From Tianweitania aestuarii (lineage in GTDB: Bacteria; Pseudomonadota; Alphaproteobacteria; Rhizobiales; Rhizobiaceae): a DNA stretch of 64,000 bases. The notes under the pieces are model-generated. The model made no database searches, was not told the origin of the DNA, and was given only the letters and a program-made list of their open reading frames with translations. How positions within the stretch are numbered: the stretch's first letter is position 1; the number at the start of each line of letters is the position of its first letter. The position numbers and the translations under genes are program-made. The stretch covers positions 1,302,001-1,366,000 of the forward strand of contig NZ_JAFMNX010000001.1 in NCBI RefSeq assembly GCF_018457165.1, written 5' to 3'. This document shows positions 1 through 8,483 of the stretch, in pieces.

Positions 1-207
1 ACGACCCAGTTCGAGCATGAAGCCACGACGTCGAAGATTTCCGACGATCAGAAGTTCTACGTCATGCAGCGCGGCATCCCGGAAGAAGAAGCGATCGCGC
101 TGATCGTCAACGGCTTCGTCAAGGACGTCATCCAGGAGCTCCCGATGGAGTTCGCGGTGGAAGCGCAGAAGCTCATCGGCATCAGCCTTGAAGGCTCGGT
201 CGGCTGA
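1..207 (+). CDS. sufB: SufB, Fe-S cluster assembly scaffold (C-terminal part only)
   Basis: The window opens inside this gene; frame 1 reads 68 residues and stops with TGA at 205-207. The visible part ([12 protein letters not shown] near the start, then [16 protein letters not shown] and an ending in ISLEGSVG) matches the conserved C-terminal core of SufB. SufB is the scaffold subunit of the cytosolic SufBC2D complex, on which iron-sulfur clusters are built. sufC starts 45 bases downstream and sufD and sufS follow on the same strand, so this is the usual suf operon order. The N-terminal part lies outside the window, so completeness cannot be judged. Confidence 0.93.
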   Translation, partial: TTQFEHEATTSKISDDQKFYVMQRGIPEEEAIALIVNGFVKDVIQELPMEFAVEAQKLIGISLEGSVG

Positions 208-252
208 GGTTTTTTCCTCAGCCTTTGACCCCTGATTTTTGAAAGAACGAAT

Positions 253-1008
253 ATGCTAGAAATCAAGAACCTGCACGCCCGTATCGCCGATGAAGGCACC
301 GAGATCATACGTGGTCTGAACCTGACCGTGAAGGCCGGCGAAGTCGCTGCGATCATGGGACCGAACGGTTCGGGCAAGTCGACCCTGTCCTACATTCTCG
401 CCGGTCGCGAAGATTATGAAGTGACTGAAGGCGAGATCCTGTTCAACGGCGAGTCGATCCTCGAGATGGACCCGGCCGAGCGCGCCGCATCGGGCATCTT
501 CCTGGCTTTCCAGTACCCGATGGAAATACCGGGCGTTGCGACGATGGAGTTCTTGAAGGTCGCGATGAACGCGCAGCGCAAGGCGCGTGGCGAAGAGCCG
601 CTGAAGATCCCTGAGCTGCTGAAGCGCGTGAAGGAAGCGTCGGGCGCGCTCAATATCGACATGGCCATGCTGAAGCGCCCGCTCAATGTCGGCTTCTCCG
701 GCGGCGAAAAGAAGCGCGCCGAGATCCTGCAGATGCAGTTGCTCGAGCCGAAACTTTGCGTACTCGATGAAACTGACTCCGGTCTCGATATCGATGCGTT
801 GAAGATCGTGTCGGATGGCGTGAACGCGCTGCGTTCGCCGGATCGCGCGGTCGTGGTCATCACCCACTATCAGCGCCTGCTCGAGCACATCGTGCCGGAC
901 AGCGTCCACGTTCTCTACAAGGGCCGCATCATCAAGTCCGGCGACAAGTCGCTGGCGATGAACCTGGAAGAAAATGGTTATGCCGGCATCATCGGCGAGG
1001 CGGCCTGA
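253..1008 (+). CDS. sufC: SufC, ATPase of the SUF Fe-S assembly complex
   Basis: 251 residues, the normal SufC length. It is an ABC-type ATPase without membrane segments that drives conformational change in SufBC2D. Visible motifs are Walker A GPNGSGKST (about 36-44), the ABC signature SGGEKKR (about 149-155), Walker B LCVLDETDSGLD (about 168-179) and a switch histidine in ITHY (about 203-206). The signature has the K-K-R form typical of SufC rather than the Q-R form of importers. ATG at 253 follows a weak purine-rich site, and sufD begins 11 bases after the stop, consistent with translational coupling. Confidence 0.97.
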   Translation: MLEIKNLHARIADEGTEIIRGLNLTVKAGEVAAIMGPNGSGKSTLSYILAGREDYEVTEGEILFNGESILEMDPAERAASGIFLAFQYPMEIPGVATMEFLKVAMNAQRKARGEEPLKIPELLKRVKEASGALNIDMAMLKRPLNVGFSGGEKKRAEILQMQLLEPKLCVLDETDSGLDIDALKIVSDGVNALRSPDRAVVVITHYQRLLEHIVPDSVHVLYKGRIIKSGDKSLAMNLEENGYAGIIGEAA

Positions 1009-1019
1009 GGAGGGTGATC

Positions 1020-2285
1020 ATGAACATGCATGTCACTCCCCAGCATACGCCCGCTGAAAAGGCGCTGATCGAGGGCTACCATGCGCGCGTTGGCGATCTG
1101 CCGGGCGACGGCATGGTCACGATCAAGCGCGACGAGGCGATCGAGGCCATCAAGGCCGGCCTGCCGACGCGCCATGTGGAAGCCTGGCATTACACGGATC
1201 TGCGTCGCCTTCTGACGACGGTTCCGGCTGCTGCGACGGCTGGCAATACGTCGGCACTGGAGCCGTTGCTTGCCGGCTCGACGGTGCTGCACGTGTCCGG
1301 GGGCAAGACGCAAGCGTTTCCTTCGGCGCAAGGTCTGTCCTTCATGCGCCTGAGCGATGAGCTCGTTGAAGGGCGCGGTCTCGCAGCGCTTGGACCGACT
1401 GACGCCGCCGACACGATCGGGGCGATCAACACGGCTTTCGTCAGCGATGGCTACGGCGTCGAGATCGCGGAGGGCGTTGAGCTTTCCGCACCGCTCGAGC
1501 TGCAGAACCTGCACAATGGCGGCCAGGTGCATACGCGCTTCGGCGTCAATGTCGGTGCCGGTGCGAAAGCTGTGATCGTGGAGCGTCAGACCGGCGAAGC
1601 TTCGGCCTTGGCCAGCGCGATCACGACGCTGAGCGTGCGCGACGGTGCCGAGGTCATGTATCTGATCGTTCAGGAACAGCCGAAAGGCTCGTCGCATCTC
1701 GGCCAGTTCCGCGCGACGATCGGCAAGGACGCAAAGCTGACGGTCTTCATCATGAACGCCGGCGGCAAGTTGGTGCGTCAGGAGATCATCGTGGATGCGG
1801 CCGGCGAAGGCTGCGATTTCCAGCTGCGCGGTGTGAACCTGCTTTCGGGCGACAGCCATACCGATGTGACGATGGTTCTGGATCATTCGGTGCCGAACAC
1901 CGGATCGCGCGAAGTGATCCGCAACGTTCTGACGGATCGCGCCAAGGGCGTGTTCCAGGGCCGCATCAACGTGCACCAGATCGCGCAGAAGACCGACGCG
2001 AAGATGGCGTGCAACACGCTGCTTCTTTCGGATGATGCCGACTTCTCGGCCAAGCCGGAGCTCGAAATCTTCGCCGACGACGTGGCCTGCGGCCATGGCG
2101 CGACGGTGACCGACATCAACGAGGACCACCTGTTCTACTTGATGGCGCGTGGCGTGCCGGAAAAGGCCGGGCGTGGTCTTCTGGTGAAGGCGTTCCTGGC
2201 TGAGGTCATCGAGGAACTGGAGAACGAGGCGGTCATCGAGGCGCTGGAAGCCAAGCTCGACGCCTGGTTCGTCCTGCACGGGTAA
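1020..2285 (+). CDS. sufD: SufD, Fe-S cluster assembly protein
   Basis: 421 residues from ATG 1020. SufD pairs with SufB as the second large subunit of SufBC2D and supports iron entry and cluster assembly. The C-terminal half carries the family signature region (TVTDINEDHLFYLMARGV, then EVIEELENE), and a central beta-helix repeat region precedes it. GTG at 1014 and ATG at 1026 are also in frame. ATG 1020 is preferred because GAGGAGG at 1007-1013 lies six bases upstream of it. The neighbours sufC and sufS support the call. Confidence 0.95.
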   Translation: MNMHVTPQHTPAEKALIEGYHARVGDLPGDGMVTIKRDEAIEAIKAGLPTRHVEAWHYTDLRRLLTTVPAAATAGNTSALEPLLAGSTVLHVSGGKTQAFPSAQGLSFMRLSDELVEGRGLAALGPTDAADTIGAINTAFVSDGYGVEIAEGVELSAPLELQNLHNGGQVHTRFGVNVGAGAKAVIVERQTGEASALASAITTLSVRDGAEVMYLIVQEQPKGSSHLGQFRATIGKDAKLTVFIMNAGGKLVRQEIIVDAAGEGCDFQLRGVNLLSGDSHTDVTMVLDHSVPNTGSREVIRNVLTDRAKGVFQGRINVHQIAQKTDAKMACNTLLLSDDADFSAKPELEIFADDVACGHGATVTDINEDHLFYLMARGVPEKAGRGLLVKAFLAEVIEELENEAVIEALEAKLDAWFVLHG

Positions 2286-2316
2286 CAGGCAGGGAGCTTC
2301 CCTGCCGGAAAGGCTG

Positions 2317-3561
2317 ATGATGGATCAGCAGGTTGTCTCCGCTCCGTTCGACGTCGAGGCCGTGCGTCGCGACTTCCCCATCCTGTCGCGGGAAGTCTAC
2401 GGCAAGCCGCTCGTTTACCTCGACAATGCGGCGTCGGTTCAAAAGCCGCAGGCCGTTCTGGATGCGATCCAGCACGCTTATTCGCAGGACTATGCCAACG
2501 TCCATCGCGGGCTGCACTTCCTCTCGAACGCAGCCACCGATGCCTTTGAAAAGGCACGTGAAACGGTTCGCCGCTTTCTGAACGCGCCGTCGGTCGATCA
2601 GATCGTCTTCACGTCCAATTCGACGGCAGCGATCAACACGGTCGCCTACGGCTACGGCATGCCAAAGATCGGCGAGGGCGACGAGATCGTTCTTTCGATC
2701 ATGGAGCATCACTCCAACATCGTGCCGTGGCATTTCATCCGCGAGCGGCAGGGCGCCAAGCTCGTCTGGGCGCCGGTTGAGGATGACGGGTCGTTTTCGA
2801 TCGAAGCGTTTGAAGAGTGCCTGACGCCGCGCACCAAGCTGGTGGCGATCACGCATATGTCGAACGCGCTGGGCACGGTGACGCCGATCAAGGAGATCTG
2901 CCGCATCGCGCATGAGCGCGGCATCCCGGTTCTGGTGGATGGCAGCCAGAGCGCCGTGCACATGCCGGTAGACGTGCAGGACCTCGATTGCGACTTCTTC
3001 GTTTTCACCGGCCACAAGGTCTATGGGCCATCGGGCATCGGCGTGCTGTACGGCAAGCCCGAGATGCTGGAAGCCATGCGGCCGTTCCAGGGTGGCGGCG
3101 AGATGATCCTCGATGTCAGCGAGGACGGGATCACCTATAACGACCCGCCGCATCGTTTCGAGGCAGGCACGCCGCCGATCGTTCAGGCGATCGGACTGGG
3201 TGCGGCGCTCGATTACATGGACTCGATCGGCCGCGACCGGATCGCGGCGCATGAAGCGAAGCTCAGCGATTACGCGCATGAGCGGCTGCGCGCTATCAAT
3301 TCGCTGCGCATCATCGGTGAAGCACCGGGCAAGGGCGCGATCATCTCGTTCGAACTGCAGGGCATTCATGCCCATGATGTTTCAATGGTAATCGATCGCT
3401 CGGGCGTTGCGGTGCGGGCCGGCACGCATTGCGCCCAGCCGCTTCTGAAGCGCTTCGGCGTGACGTCGACCTGCCGCGCATCCTTTGCGATGTATAACAC
3501 CATGGCCGAGGTGGATGCCTTGGCCGAAGCGCTCGAAAAAGCGCGCAAATTCTTCGGGTGA
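2317..3561 (+). CDS. sufS: SufS, group II cysteine desulfurase
   Basis: 414 residues, full length for a SufS/CsdA-type PLP enzyme that removes sulfur from L-cysteine, giving alanine and an enzyme persulfide for Fe-S assembly. Lys234 in FTGHKVYGPSG is the expected PLP Schiff-base lysine. Cys372 in RAGTHCAQPL is the persulfide-forming cysteine on the short active-site loop of group II enzymes. ATG occurs at 2317 and again at 2320; either could start translation. No sufE is seen in the window, so the sulfur-transfer partner must be encoded elsewhere. Confidence 0.96.
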   Translation: MMDQQVVSAPFDVEAVRRDFPILSREVYGKPLVYLDNAASVQKPQAVLDAIQHAYSQDYANVHRGLHFLSNAATDAFEKARETVRRFLNAPSVDQIVFTSNSTAAINTVAYGYGMPKIGEGDEIVLSIMEHHSNIVPWHFIRERQGAKLVWAPVEDDGSFSIEAFEECLTPRTKLVAITHMSNALGTVTPIKEICRIAHERGIPVLVDGSQSAVHMPVDVQDLDCDFFVFTGHKVYGPSGIGVLYGKPEMLEAMRPFQGGGEMILDVSEDGITYNDPPHRFEAGTPPIVQAIGLGAALDYMDSIGRDRIAAHEAKLSDYAHERLRAINSLRIIGEAPGKGAIISFELQGIHAHDVSMVIDRSGVAVRAGTHCAQPLLKRFGVTSTCRASFAMYNTMAEVDALAEALEKARKFFG

Positions 3562-3566
3562 GCGAA

Positions 3567-3944
3567 ATGAGCGAAGTGTCTGAAGGAACTGGCGGCGCCA
3601 ATGCAGCGGTCGTCGAATCGGCTATTCCCAAGGAGGAACTGGCGCGGTTGACGGATGACATCATCAGCGCGTTGAAAACGGTCTATGATCCGGAGATCCC
3701 GGCCGACATCTACGAACTCGGATTGATCTACAAGATCGACATCGAGGACAATCGCGAGGTCAAGATCGACATGACGCTGACTGCCCCCGGCTGTCCGGTG
3801 GCGGGTGAAATGCCGGGCTGGGTTGAAAACGCGGTCAGCACCGTGGAAGGGATATCGGGCGTCGAAGTTGCGATGGTGTTTGATCCGCCCTGGACACCGG
3901 AGCGCATGTCGGAAGAAGCGCAGGTCGCAGTCGGCTGGTACTAG
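3567..3944 (+). CDS. sufT: SufT-type MIP18/DUF59 Fe-S assembly factor
   Basis: About 125 residues of the MIP18 (DUF59) family, which helps maturation of Fe-S proteins. The family pattern is clear: VYDPEIPADIYELGLIY in the first half, then LTAPGCPVAGEMP with the conserved cysteine, and MVFDPPWTPERMSEEA near the end. GTG at 3558 overlaps the sufS stop; ATG 3567, five bases after that stop, is preferred. This would be the last gene of the sufBCDS-T unit, because a hairpin follows at 3954-3973 and the next gene runs the other way. Confidence 0.9.
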   Translation: MSEVSEGTGGANAAVVESAIPKEELARLTDDIISALKTVYDPEIPADIYELGLIYKIDIEDNREVKIDMTLTAPGCPVAGEMPGWVENAVSTVEGISGVEVAMVFDPPWTPERMSEEAQVAVGWY

Positions 3945-3953
3945 AAACAAAAA

Positions 3954-3976
3954 GAGCGGCCCGAAGGCCGCTCGAT
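3954..3976. terminator. Hairpin between convergent sufT and DUF1236 genes
   Basis: A perfect 8-bp stem, GAGCGGCC (3954-3961) with GGCCGCTC (3966-3973), has a CGAA loop. It is flanked by A-rich sequence on the left and GATTTG on the right. It sits just after the sufT stop and just before the DUF1236 stop on the other strand, so it could end transcription in both directions. Confidence 0.6.
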
Positions 3977-3994
3977 TTGTAGATGACGTCGGAT

Positions 3995-4312
3995 TTAGTC
4001 GACGATCTGGACCACGCGGCGCGTGCCCGGCTCGACTAGAACGGTCTGGCCGCTCGGCGTGACGACATACTCATACTTGTCGGTCATCTCAGGCACTTCA
4101 AGCGGGTGAACTTCCACGACGTCCGGAACGACGGTGCCGACTGCAAAGTCATAGTCCTTCACGACGGTTACGGGAGCCGTCTTCTGGCGAACGACATAAT
4201 CACGAATCATCGGCTGCTGTTCCTGCGTGATGACGACGGTCTGCGCATTGGCAGCGGCGGCACCGGACAGGATGGTAACAGCGGTCAGACCGGAAAGGAT
4301 CAGGGTTTTCAT
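3995..4312 (-). CDS. DUF1236 family secreted protein
   Basis: 105 residues starting at the ATG complementary to 4310-4312, preceded by a good AAGGAGAG site. The N-terminus MKTLILSGLTAVTILSGAAA ending in NA/QT is a typical Sec signal peptide, so the mature protein of about 82 residues is probably periplasmic. The C-terminal half (DVVEVHPLEVPEMTDKYEYVV and RRVVQIVD) resembles DUF1236 proteins, which are common and often multicopy in Rhizobiales; function is unknown. It lies inverted between sufT and sufA, an odd place because those genes are usually adjacent. An upstream in-frame extension to 4414 has no ribosome site and is not favoured. Confidence 0.82.
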   Translation of the reverse strand: MKTLILSGLTAVTILSGAAAANAQTVVITQEQQPMIRDYVVRQKTAPVTVVKDYDFAVGTVVPDVVEVHPLEVPEMTDKYEYVVTPSGQTVLVEPGTRRVVQIVD

Positions 4313-4483
4313 AGGTCTCTCCTTGGTTGGACAAGAAGAATTCGCGAGACGGTAACCCGTTCCTTCACGCTGTGCGGCACAGTGAAATATAGATGGTGGC
4401 GATGCCGGTTGCATGATCGGCGATCACCGCCCATCTTAGGAACAGAACGATGCTTCGGCATCGATTGAACAGGTAGGTGTGAG

Positions 4484-4870
4484 ATGGGACGTTTCAGCGT
4501 CATGAGCCTTACGGATCGCGCGGCTGAGCGTGTTCGCGAGATCGTCGATGATCGCGATGAGGTGCACGGCATCCGCATTGGCGTGAAGAAGGGCGGCTGC
4601 GCCGGCATGGAATATACGGTCGACCTCGTCAGCGAGATCAATCCGAAAGACGATCATGTCGAGCATGATGGTGCGAATGTCTATGTTGCGCCCGAAGCCG
4701 CTCTGTTCCTGCTCGGAACGCAGATGGATTTCGAGACAACCAAGCTGCGGTCCGGCTTCGTGTTCAACAATCCCAACCAGTCCTCGGCCTGTGGCTGCGG
4801 CGAATCGGTGGAACTGCAGCCGGCCGACCTGAAGGCGCTGGCCGAAGCCCGCGCCCAGGGTGCCGCCTGA
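4484..4870 (+). CDS. sufA: SufA, A-type Fe-S carrier protein
   Basis: 128 residues of the HesB/IscA/SufA family, which carries or delivers Fe-S clusters. The three cluster-binding cysteines are present: Cys39 in KKGGCAGM and Cys103/Cys105 in SACGCGES. Linkage to sufBCDS-T supports SufA rather than another A-type protein. ATG 4502 (seven codons in) is an alternative start. The gene has its own 171-base upstream gap and an intervening opposite-strand gene, so it probably has its own promoter; none could be assigned with confidence. A small perfect hairpin (CGATGC-TTCG-GCATCG, 4448-4463) lies just upstream. Confidence 0.93.
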   Translation: MGRFSVMSLTDRAAERVREIVDDRDEVHGIRIGVKKGGCAGMEYTVDLVSEINPKDDHVEHDGANVYVAPEAALFLLGTQMDFETTKLRSGFVFNNPNQSSACGCGESVELQPADLKALAEARAQGAA

Positions 4871-4874
4871 GCCA

Positions 4875-5372
4875 TCAATCGACCCAGAGTCCTTTCTCCC
4901 GATGCCAGTCTTCGAGCGACTGTTCCGGATAAAGGTCGAAGGTCGCATCGTTTGGGCCGATTTCCGGCTCCACCCATGACGCCTTGTATTTCAGCATGAG
5001 GTGAACGGAGCTTGGTGGCTTCGGCAGATCCGTGTCGATCGCCGAAGCGAAGGGATCAACGAGGTCCGGCCAGGACGGATCGTAGAGCCATAAGGCCGAG
5101 CCGCATTCGCGACAGAAATTGCGCTCGCCTGATGACGTCTCACAGTGCGCGTGTTCATCGTCATCGATCTTCGCGCGGTACACACCGAGATGCTTCTTGC
5201 CTTCGATCTGCATCGTGTTGTTGTCTGCGCCAAGGTTGATCGCATATCCTCCGCCGCCCTGCTGCTTGCGGCAGATGGAGCAATAACACCGCTGATACGG
5301 CACGGGCATGTGGCTCTCGACCTGGAACTTGACGGCGCCGCAGCGGCAGGATCCTTTGAGCAGCAGAGGCAT
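4875..5372 (-). CDS. GFA/CENP-V domain protein (glutathione-dependent formaldehyde-activating enzyme family)
   Basis: 165 residues. Paired cysteines match the zinc-binding GFA/CENP-V fold: CRCGAV near residue 9, CYCSIC near 29-34, and CRECG near 88. The family is named for an enzyme that speeds formaldehyde-glutathione adduct formation. Most members, including ones of this length, have no proven substrate, so only the fold is called here. The start is supported by AAGGAG upstream on the minus strand. It converges on sufA with a four-base gap and is divergent from the TfoX-domain gene. Confidence 0.85.
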   Translation of the reverse strand: MPLLLKGSCRCGAVKFQVESHMPVPYQRCYCSICRKQQGGGGYAINLGADNNTMQIEGKKHLGVYRAKIDDDEHAHCETSSGERNFCRECGSALWLYDPSWPDLVDPFASAIDTDLPKPPSSVHLMLKYKASWVEPEIGPNDATFDLYPEQSLEDWHREKGLWVD

Positions 5373-5441
5373 GGCTTGTTCTCCTTGTCCGGTTCAGGAG
5401 AAAACAGGCGAGGCGCTTTGCTGTTCCGTAGGAGGAGAGCC

Positions 5442-5774
5442 TTGGATGATGATGCAATCCGCGAGATTTTCGACGGGCTGGGTAACGTCGAGATCCGGCG
5501 CATGTTCGGGGGCAAGGGCATCTATCATCGCGGGCTGATCGTCGGCGTGCTGTTACACGACGAAATCATGCTGAAGGGTGATGATGAGGCTGGCCGCTTC
5601 TTTGAGGCGCTCGATGCGCAGCGCTGGATCTACGAGAACAAGCGTAGCATGCAGCCGGTCAAGATGCCTTACTGGTGCTTGCCGGCCGATGTTCTGGATG
5701 AACGCGATCAACTGGCGCTATGGACGCGCCGCGCTTATGAGAGCCCGGTGCGGATAGAAGCGGCAAAGCGCTGA
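5442..5774 (+). CDS. TfoX N-terminal domain protein (TTG start)
   Basis: 110 residues. IREIFDGLGNVEIRRMFGGKGIYHRG and VKMPYWCLPADVLDE are characteristic of the TfoX/Sxy N-terminal domain. Full TfoX controls natural competence in gammaproteobacteria; single-domain proteins like this one are common in rhizobia and have no established role. There is no suitable ATG. TTG 5442 is chosen because AGGAGG (5430-5435) sits six bases upstream and the resulting protein has the normal length. The open frame extends further upstream through the divergent GFA gene, but that part does not look coding. Confidence 0.82.
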   Translation: MDDDAIREIFDGLGNVEIRRMFGGKGIYHRGLIVGVLLHDEIMLKGDDEAGRFFEALDAQRWIYENKRSMQPVKMPYWCLPADVLDERDQLALWTRRAYESPVRIEAAKR

Positions 5775-7307
5775 TCAGGCCGGCAATTCCGGCACGGCAA
5801 TCTTCATGAAGGCCGGGATATCATCGCCGAAGCCGACAACCGTGTTGACGTCGTCCTGATCACGATAGCGGCGGTTGCGATCGTCACGCTCGCGACGCGG
5901 CTGCGGCGCACGCGCTTCCTGATGCTCGGCATTCTTCTGGCGGATCGCTTCGCGACGATCCTGACGCGGTGCAGGCGCAGCCTCTTCGGGCTCGATCGCT
6001 GCGGCAGCGACGGGTGCGGGCTCCGGCTTGCGCTCACGCGGTTCACGACGCTCGCCACGATCACGGCTGCGCGTGGTGCGTTCGGAACGCCCGCCACGGC
6101 CACGGCGCGGCGATTCCTCGCTCTCGCTTTCGGCTGAAAGGGTCGAGAGATCGCCGTCGAGCCATTCGATCGCCTGGTTGGTCAGCTTCTGAACGGCATC
6201 GAGATACTTGCCGTCAGACTTCGTCACCAGCGTGAACGCCTTGCCCGAGCGGCCAGCACGACCGGTGCGGCCGATGCGGTGAACGTAATCTTCAGCGTGG
6301 ATCGGCACGTCGAAGTTGAAGACGTGGCTCACAGCCGGGATATCGAGGCCGCGCGCCGCGACGTCGGACGCCACCAGCAGCTTCAGCTTGTTGTTGCGGA
6401 ACGCATCCAGCGTCTGCATGCGGGCGCGCTGGTCCATGTCGCCATGAAGCGCGCCGGCCGAATACTCGTATTTGGTCAGCGAGCGATAAAGCTCCGACAC
6501 ATCGACCTTGCGATTGCAGAAGATGATCGCATTGGTGACGGCGTCGCCTTCCTCGTCGATGAGGCGGCGCAGAACGGCGCGCTTGTCCCAAGGCTTGGAA
6601 GCCGTCTTGACCAGGCGCTGCGTGACCGTGGTGGCAGTGGAGGAGGGCTTGGCCACTTCCACGCGCACAGGCGCCTGCAGGAACTTCTCCGTCAGCTTGG
6701 TGATCTCCGGCGGCATGGTCGCGGAGAAGAACAGGGTCTGGCGGGTAAAGGGAATCATCTCGCAGATGCGCTCGATGTCGGGGATGAAACCCATGTCGAG
6801 CATGCGATCGGCTTCGTCGATCACCAGGATCTCGACGCCAGTCAGAAGCAGCTTGCCGCGTTCGCGATGATCAAGCAGACGGCCGGGCGTCGCGATCAGT
6901 ACGTCGGCGCCGCGTTCCAGCTTGCGCTCCTGCTCATCAAACGACACGCCGCCGATGAGAAGAGCGATGTTGAGCTTGTGGTTCTTGCCGTAGTTGATGA
7001 AGTTTTCTTCAACCTGTGCGGCGAGTTCGCGGGTCGGCTCCAGGATCAGCGTGCGCGGCATGCGAGCGCGGGCGCGGCCTTTTTCAAGGCGGGTGATCAT
7101 TGGAAGCGTGAAGGCCGCGGTCTTGCCGGTGCCGGTCTGCGCGATGCCCAAAACGTCTTTGCCCTGCAAAGCGTGCGGGATGGCGCCAGCCTGGATCGGC
7201 GTCGGCTTCGTGTAGCCGGCATCCGTCACGGCTGCGAGGACCTTCGGCGAAAGGCCGAGGTCTGCGAATGTTACATCCTGCTGGACGGTGGTATCTTCGG
7301 AAGACAC
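5775..7307 (-). CDS. rhlE: DEAD-box RNA helicase, RhlE type
   Basis: 510 residues with the complete DEAD-box motif set in order: AQTGTGKT (56-63), PTRELA (91-96), DEAD (164-167), SAT (195-197), ARGLDIP (318-324) and HRIGRTGR (343-350). The core ends near residue 390. The rest is a disordered Arg/Glu/Pro-rich tail typical of RhlE-type helicases, which remodel RNA in ribosome assembly or decay. The start codon is GTG at 7307; no strong ribosome site is visible, so the first dozen residues are uncertain. It converges on the TfoX-domain gene with no gap. Confidence 0.92.
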   Translation of the reverse strand: MSSEDTTVQQDVTFADLGLSPKVLAAVTDAGYTKPTPIQAGAIPHALQGKDVLGIAQTGTGKTAAFTLPMITRLEKGRARARMPRTLILEPTRELAAQVEENFINYGKNHKLNIALLIGGVSFDEQERKLERGADVLIATPGRLLDHRERGKLLLTGVEILVIDEADRMLDMGFIPDIERICEMIPFTRQTLFFSATMPPEITKLTEKFLQAPVRVEVAKPSSTATTVTQRLVKTASKPWDKRAVLRRLIDEEGDAVTNAIIFCNRKVDVSELYRSLTKYEYSAGALHGDMDQRARMQTLDAFRNNKLKLLVASDVAARGLDIPAVSHVFNFDVPIHAEDYVHRIGRTGRAGRSGKAFTLVTKSDGKYLDAVQKLTNQAIEWLDGDLSTLSAESESEESPRRGRGGRSERTTRSRDRGERREPRERKPEPAPVAAAAIEPEEAAPAPRQDRREAIRQKNAEHQEARAPQPRRERDDRNRRYRDQDDVNTVVGFGDDIPAFMKIAVPELPA

Positions 7308-7465
7308 GTGGGCGTGATCTTTGCTGTTCTAGGCGCGGAACGTTGGTCGGCGCGAGATCGTCCCGGTCGCCGGAAGACCGGGGAATGCTGAGGGCGCGTT
7401 ACGGCGATGAGCGCACTTTGTCAAGCTCACCAGCTGATTCCGGCCTGATTTCGCGTGATTTATGG

Positions 7466-8242
7466 CTAGTAACGGAATTGTTCGAGCAGAATCCGGTCAT
7501 CCCAGGAATGGCTTGCGTCAAACAAAACCGTCACACGGGCACGCGGCGACTCTCTGACGGTGACCGAAACAACGGACTTTACTTCGTTGTTGTCGGCGAC
7601 CGCATTGACCGGCCGCTTCTGCATTTCATGAACATCGAAGCGAACTTCGGCGCTGTGCGGCAGGAGCGCGCCGTGCCAGCGCCGCGGCCGGAACGGGCTG
7701 ACGGGGGTGAGCGCCAGGAGACGCGCCTGCAGCGGCAGGATCGGACCCTGTGCCGAAAGATTGTATGCGGTGGAGCCGGCAGGGGTGGCCAGCAGTATGC
7801 CGTCGCAGATCAGTTCTTCCATGCGCGGCTGTCCATCAACGGTGATGGAGAGTTTCGCGGCCTGGTAGGATTGGCGGAACAAGGACACTTCGTTGATCGC
7901 GAGCGCCGTGACCGTGCGGCCATCCGCTGTGCGTGCTTCCATGCTCAAGGGACGGATCTTCTCGGCATCGGCGGCAACGATGCGCTCGATGAGACCGTCC
8001 TCGTTGTATTCGTTCATCAGGAAGCCGACCGTGCCACGGTTCATGCCGTAGATCGGCTTGCCGGCCGCCATGTTCTCGCGCAGCGTTTGCAGCATGAAGC
8101 CGTCGCCGCCGAGCGCCACGATCACATCGGCCTCGGACTTGTCCACACAGCCGTAGCGCTTGCACAGCGTTTCATAAGCGAAAGCCGCGTCTTCACTGTC
8201 GGAAGCGACGAATGCGAGCTTTGGATTGTCCAAACGCGTCAA
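7466..8242 (-). CDS. nadK: NAD kinase
   Basis: About 258 residues from a TTG at 8242, the normal length for rhizobial NAD kinases. The enzyme phosphorylates NAD to NADP. Visible motifs are ALGGDGFML (GGDG at 45-48), [11 protein letters not shown] (68-78), AINEVSLFR (115-123) and the diagnostic [17 protein letters not shown] (151-167). The open frame continues upstream to a TTG at 8314 with a GTG in between, and no ATG precedes the conserved core. TTG 8242 is chosen for length and a GGAG nine bases upstream. The gene is certain; the exact start is not. Confidence 0.92.
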   Translation of the reverse strand: MTRLDNPKLAFVASDSEDAAFAYETLCKRYGCVDKSEADVIVALGGDGFMLQTLRENMAAGKPIYGMNRGTVGFLMNEYNEDGLIERIVAADAEKIRPLSMEARTADGRTVTALAINEVSLFRQSYQAAKLSITVDGQPRMEELICDGILLATPAGSTAYNLSAQGPILPLQARLLALTPVSPFRPRRWHGALLPHSAEVRFDVHEMQKRPVNAVADNNEVKSVVSVTVRESPRARVTVLFDASHSWDDRILLEQFRY

Positions 8243-8340
8243 AAGCGGAAACTCCAGCCGTCGGGATGGGGAGGGCGGCTGTTTTGCGGTTAGCACGCCG
8301 GGGCCTCGAAGCAAAGTTTACGCTCTTCGCTTGTAGCACT

Positions 8341-8368
8341 TTGACAAGCCCGGCGGATGTGGTAAGCG
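8341..8368 (+). promoter_or_regulatory. Candidate sigma-70 promoter for tRNA-Thr
   Basis: TTGACA at 8341-8346 and TAAGCG at 8363-8368 are separated by 16 bases. Transcription would start about five bases before the tRNA. The -35 is perfect and the -10 is poor, as is common for promoters of stable RNA in GC-rich alphaproteobacteria. Confidence 0.5.
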
Positions 8369-8379
8369 CCGCCCGCAGT

Positions 8380-8455
8380 GCCCTTGTAGCTCAGCTGGTA
8401 GAGCAGCGGTTTTGTAAACCGAAGGTCGCGGGTTCGATTCCTGCCGGGGGCACCA
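8380..8455 (+). tRNA. tRNA-Thr (anticodon TGT)
   Basis: 76 bases including an encoded CCA. The acceptor GCCCTTG pairs with CGGGGGC (two G-U pairs), the D arm is GCTC/GAGC, the anticodon loop is TTTGTAA with TGT at the centre, and the T arm is GCGGG-TTCGATT-CCTGC. The outermost anticodon-stem pair (27-43) is a G-A mismatch, also seen in the tRNA-Gly below. It reads ACA and, by wobble, other Thr codons. Confidence 0.95.
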
Positions 8456-8483
8456 TTCAAATCAGCCGAGATCGGTACCCATC

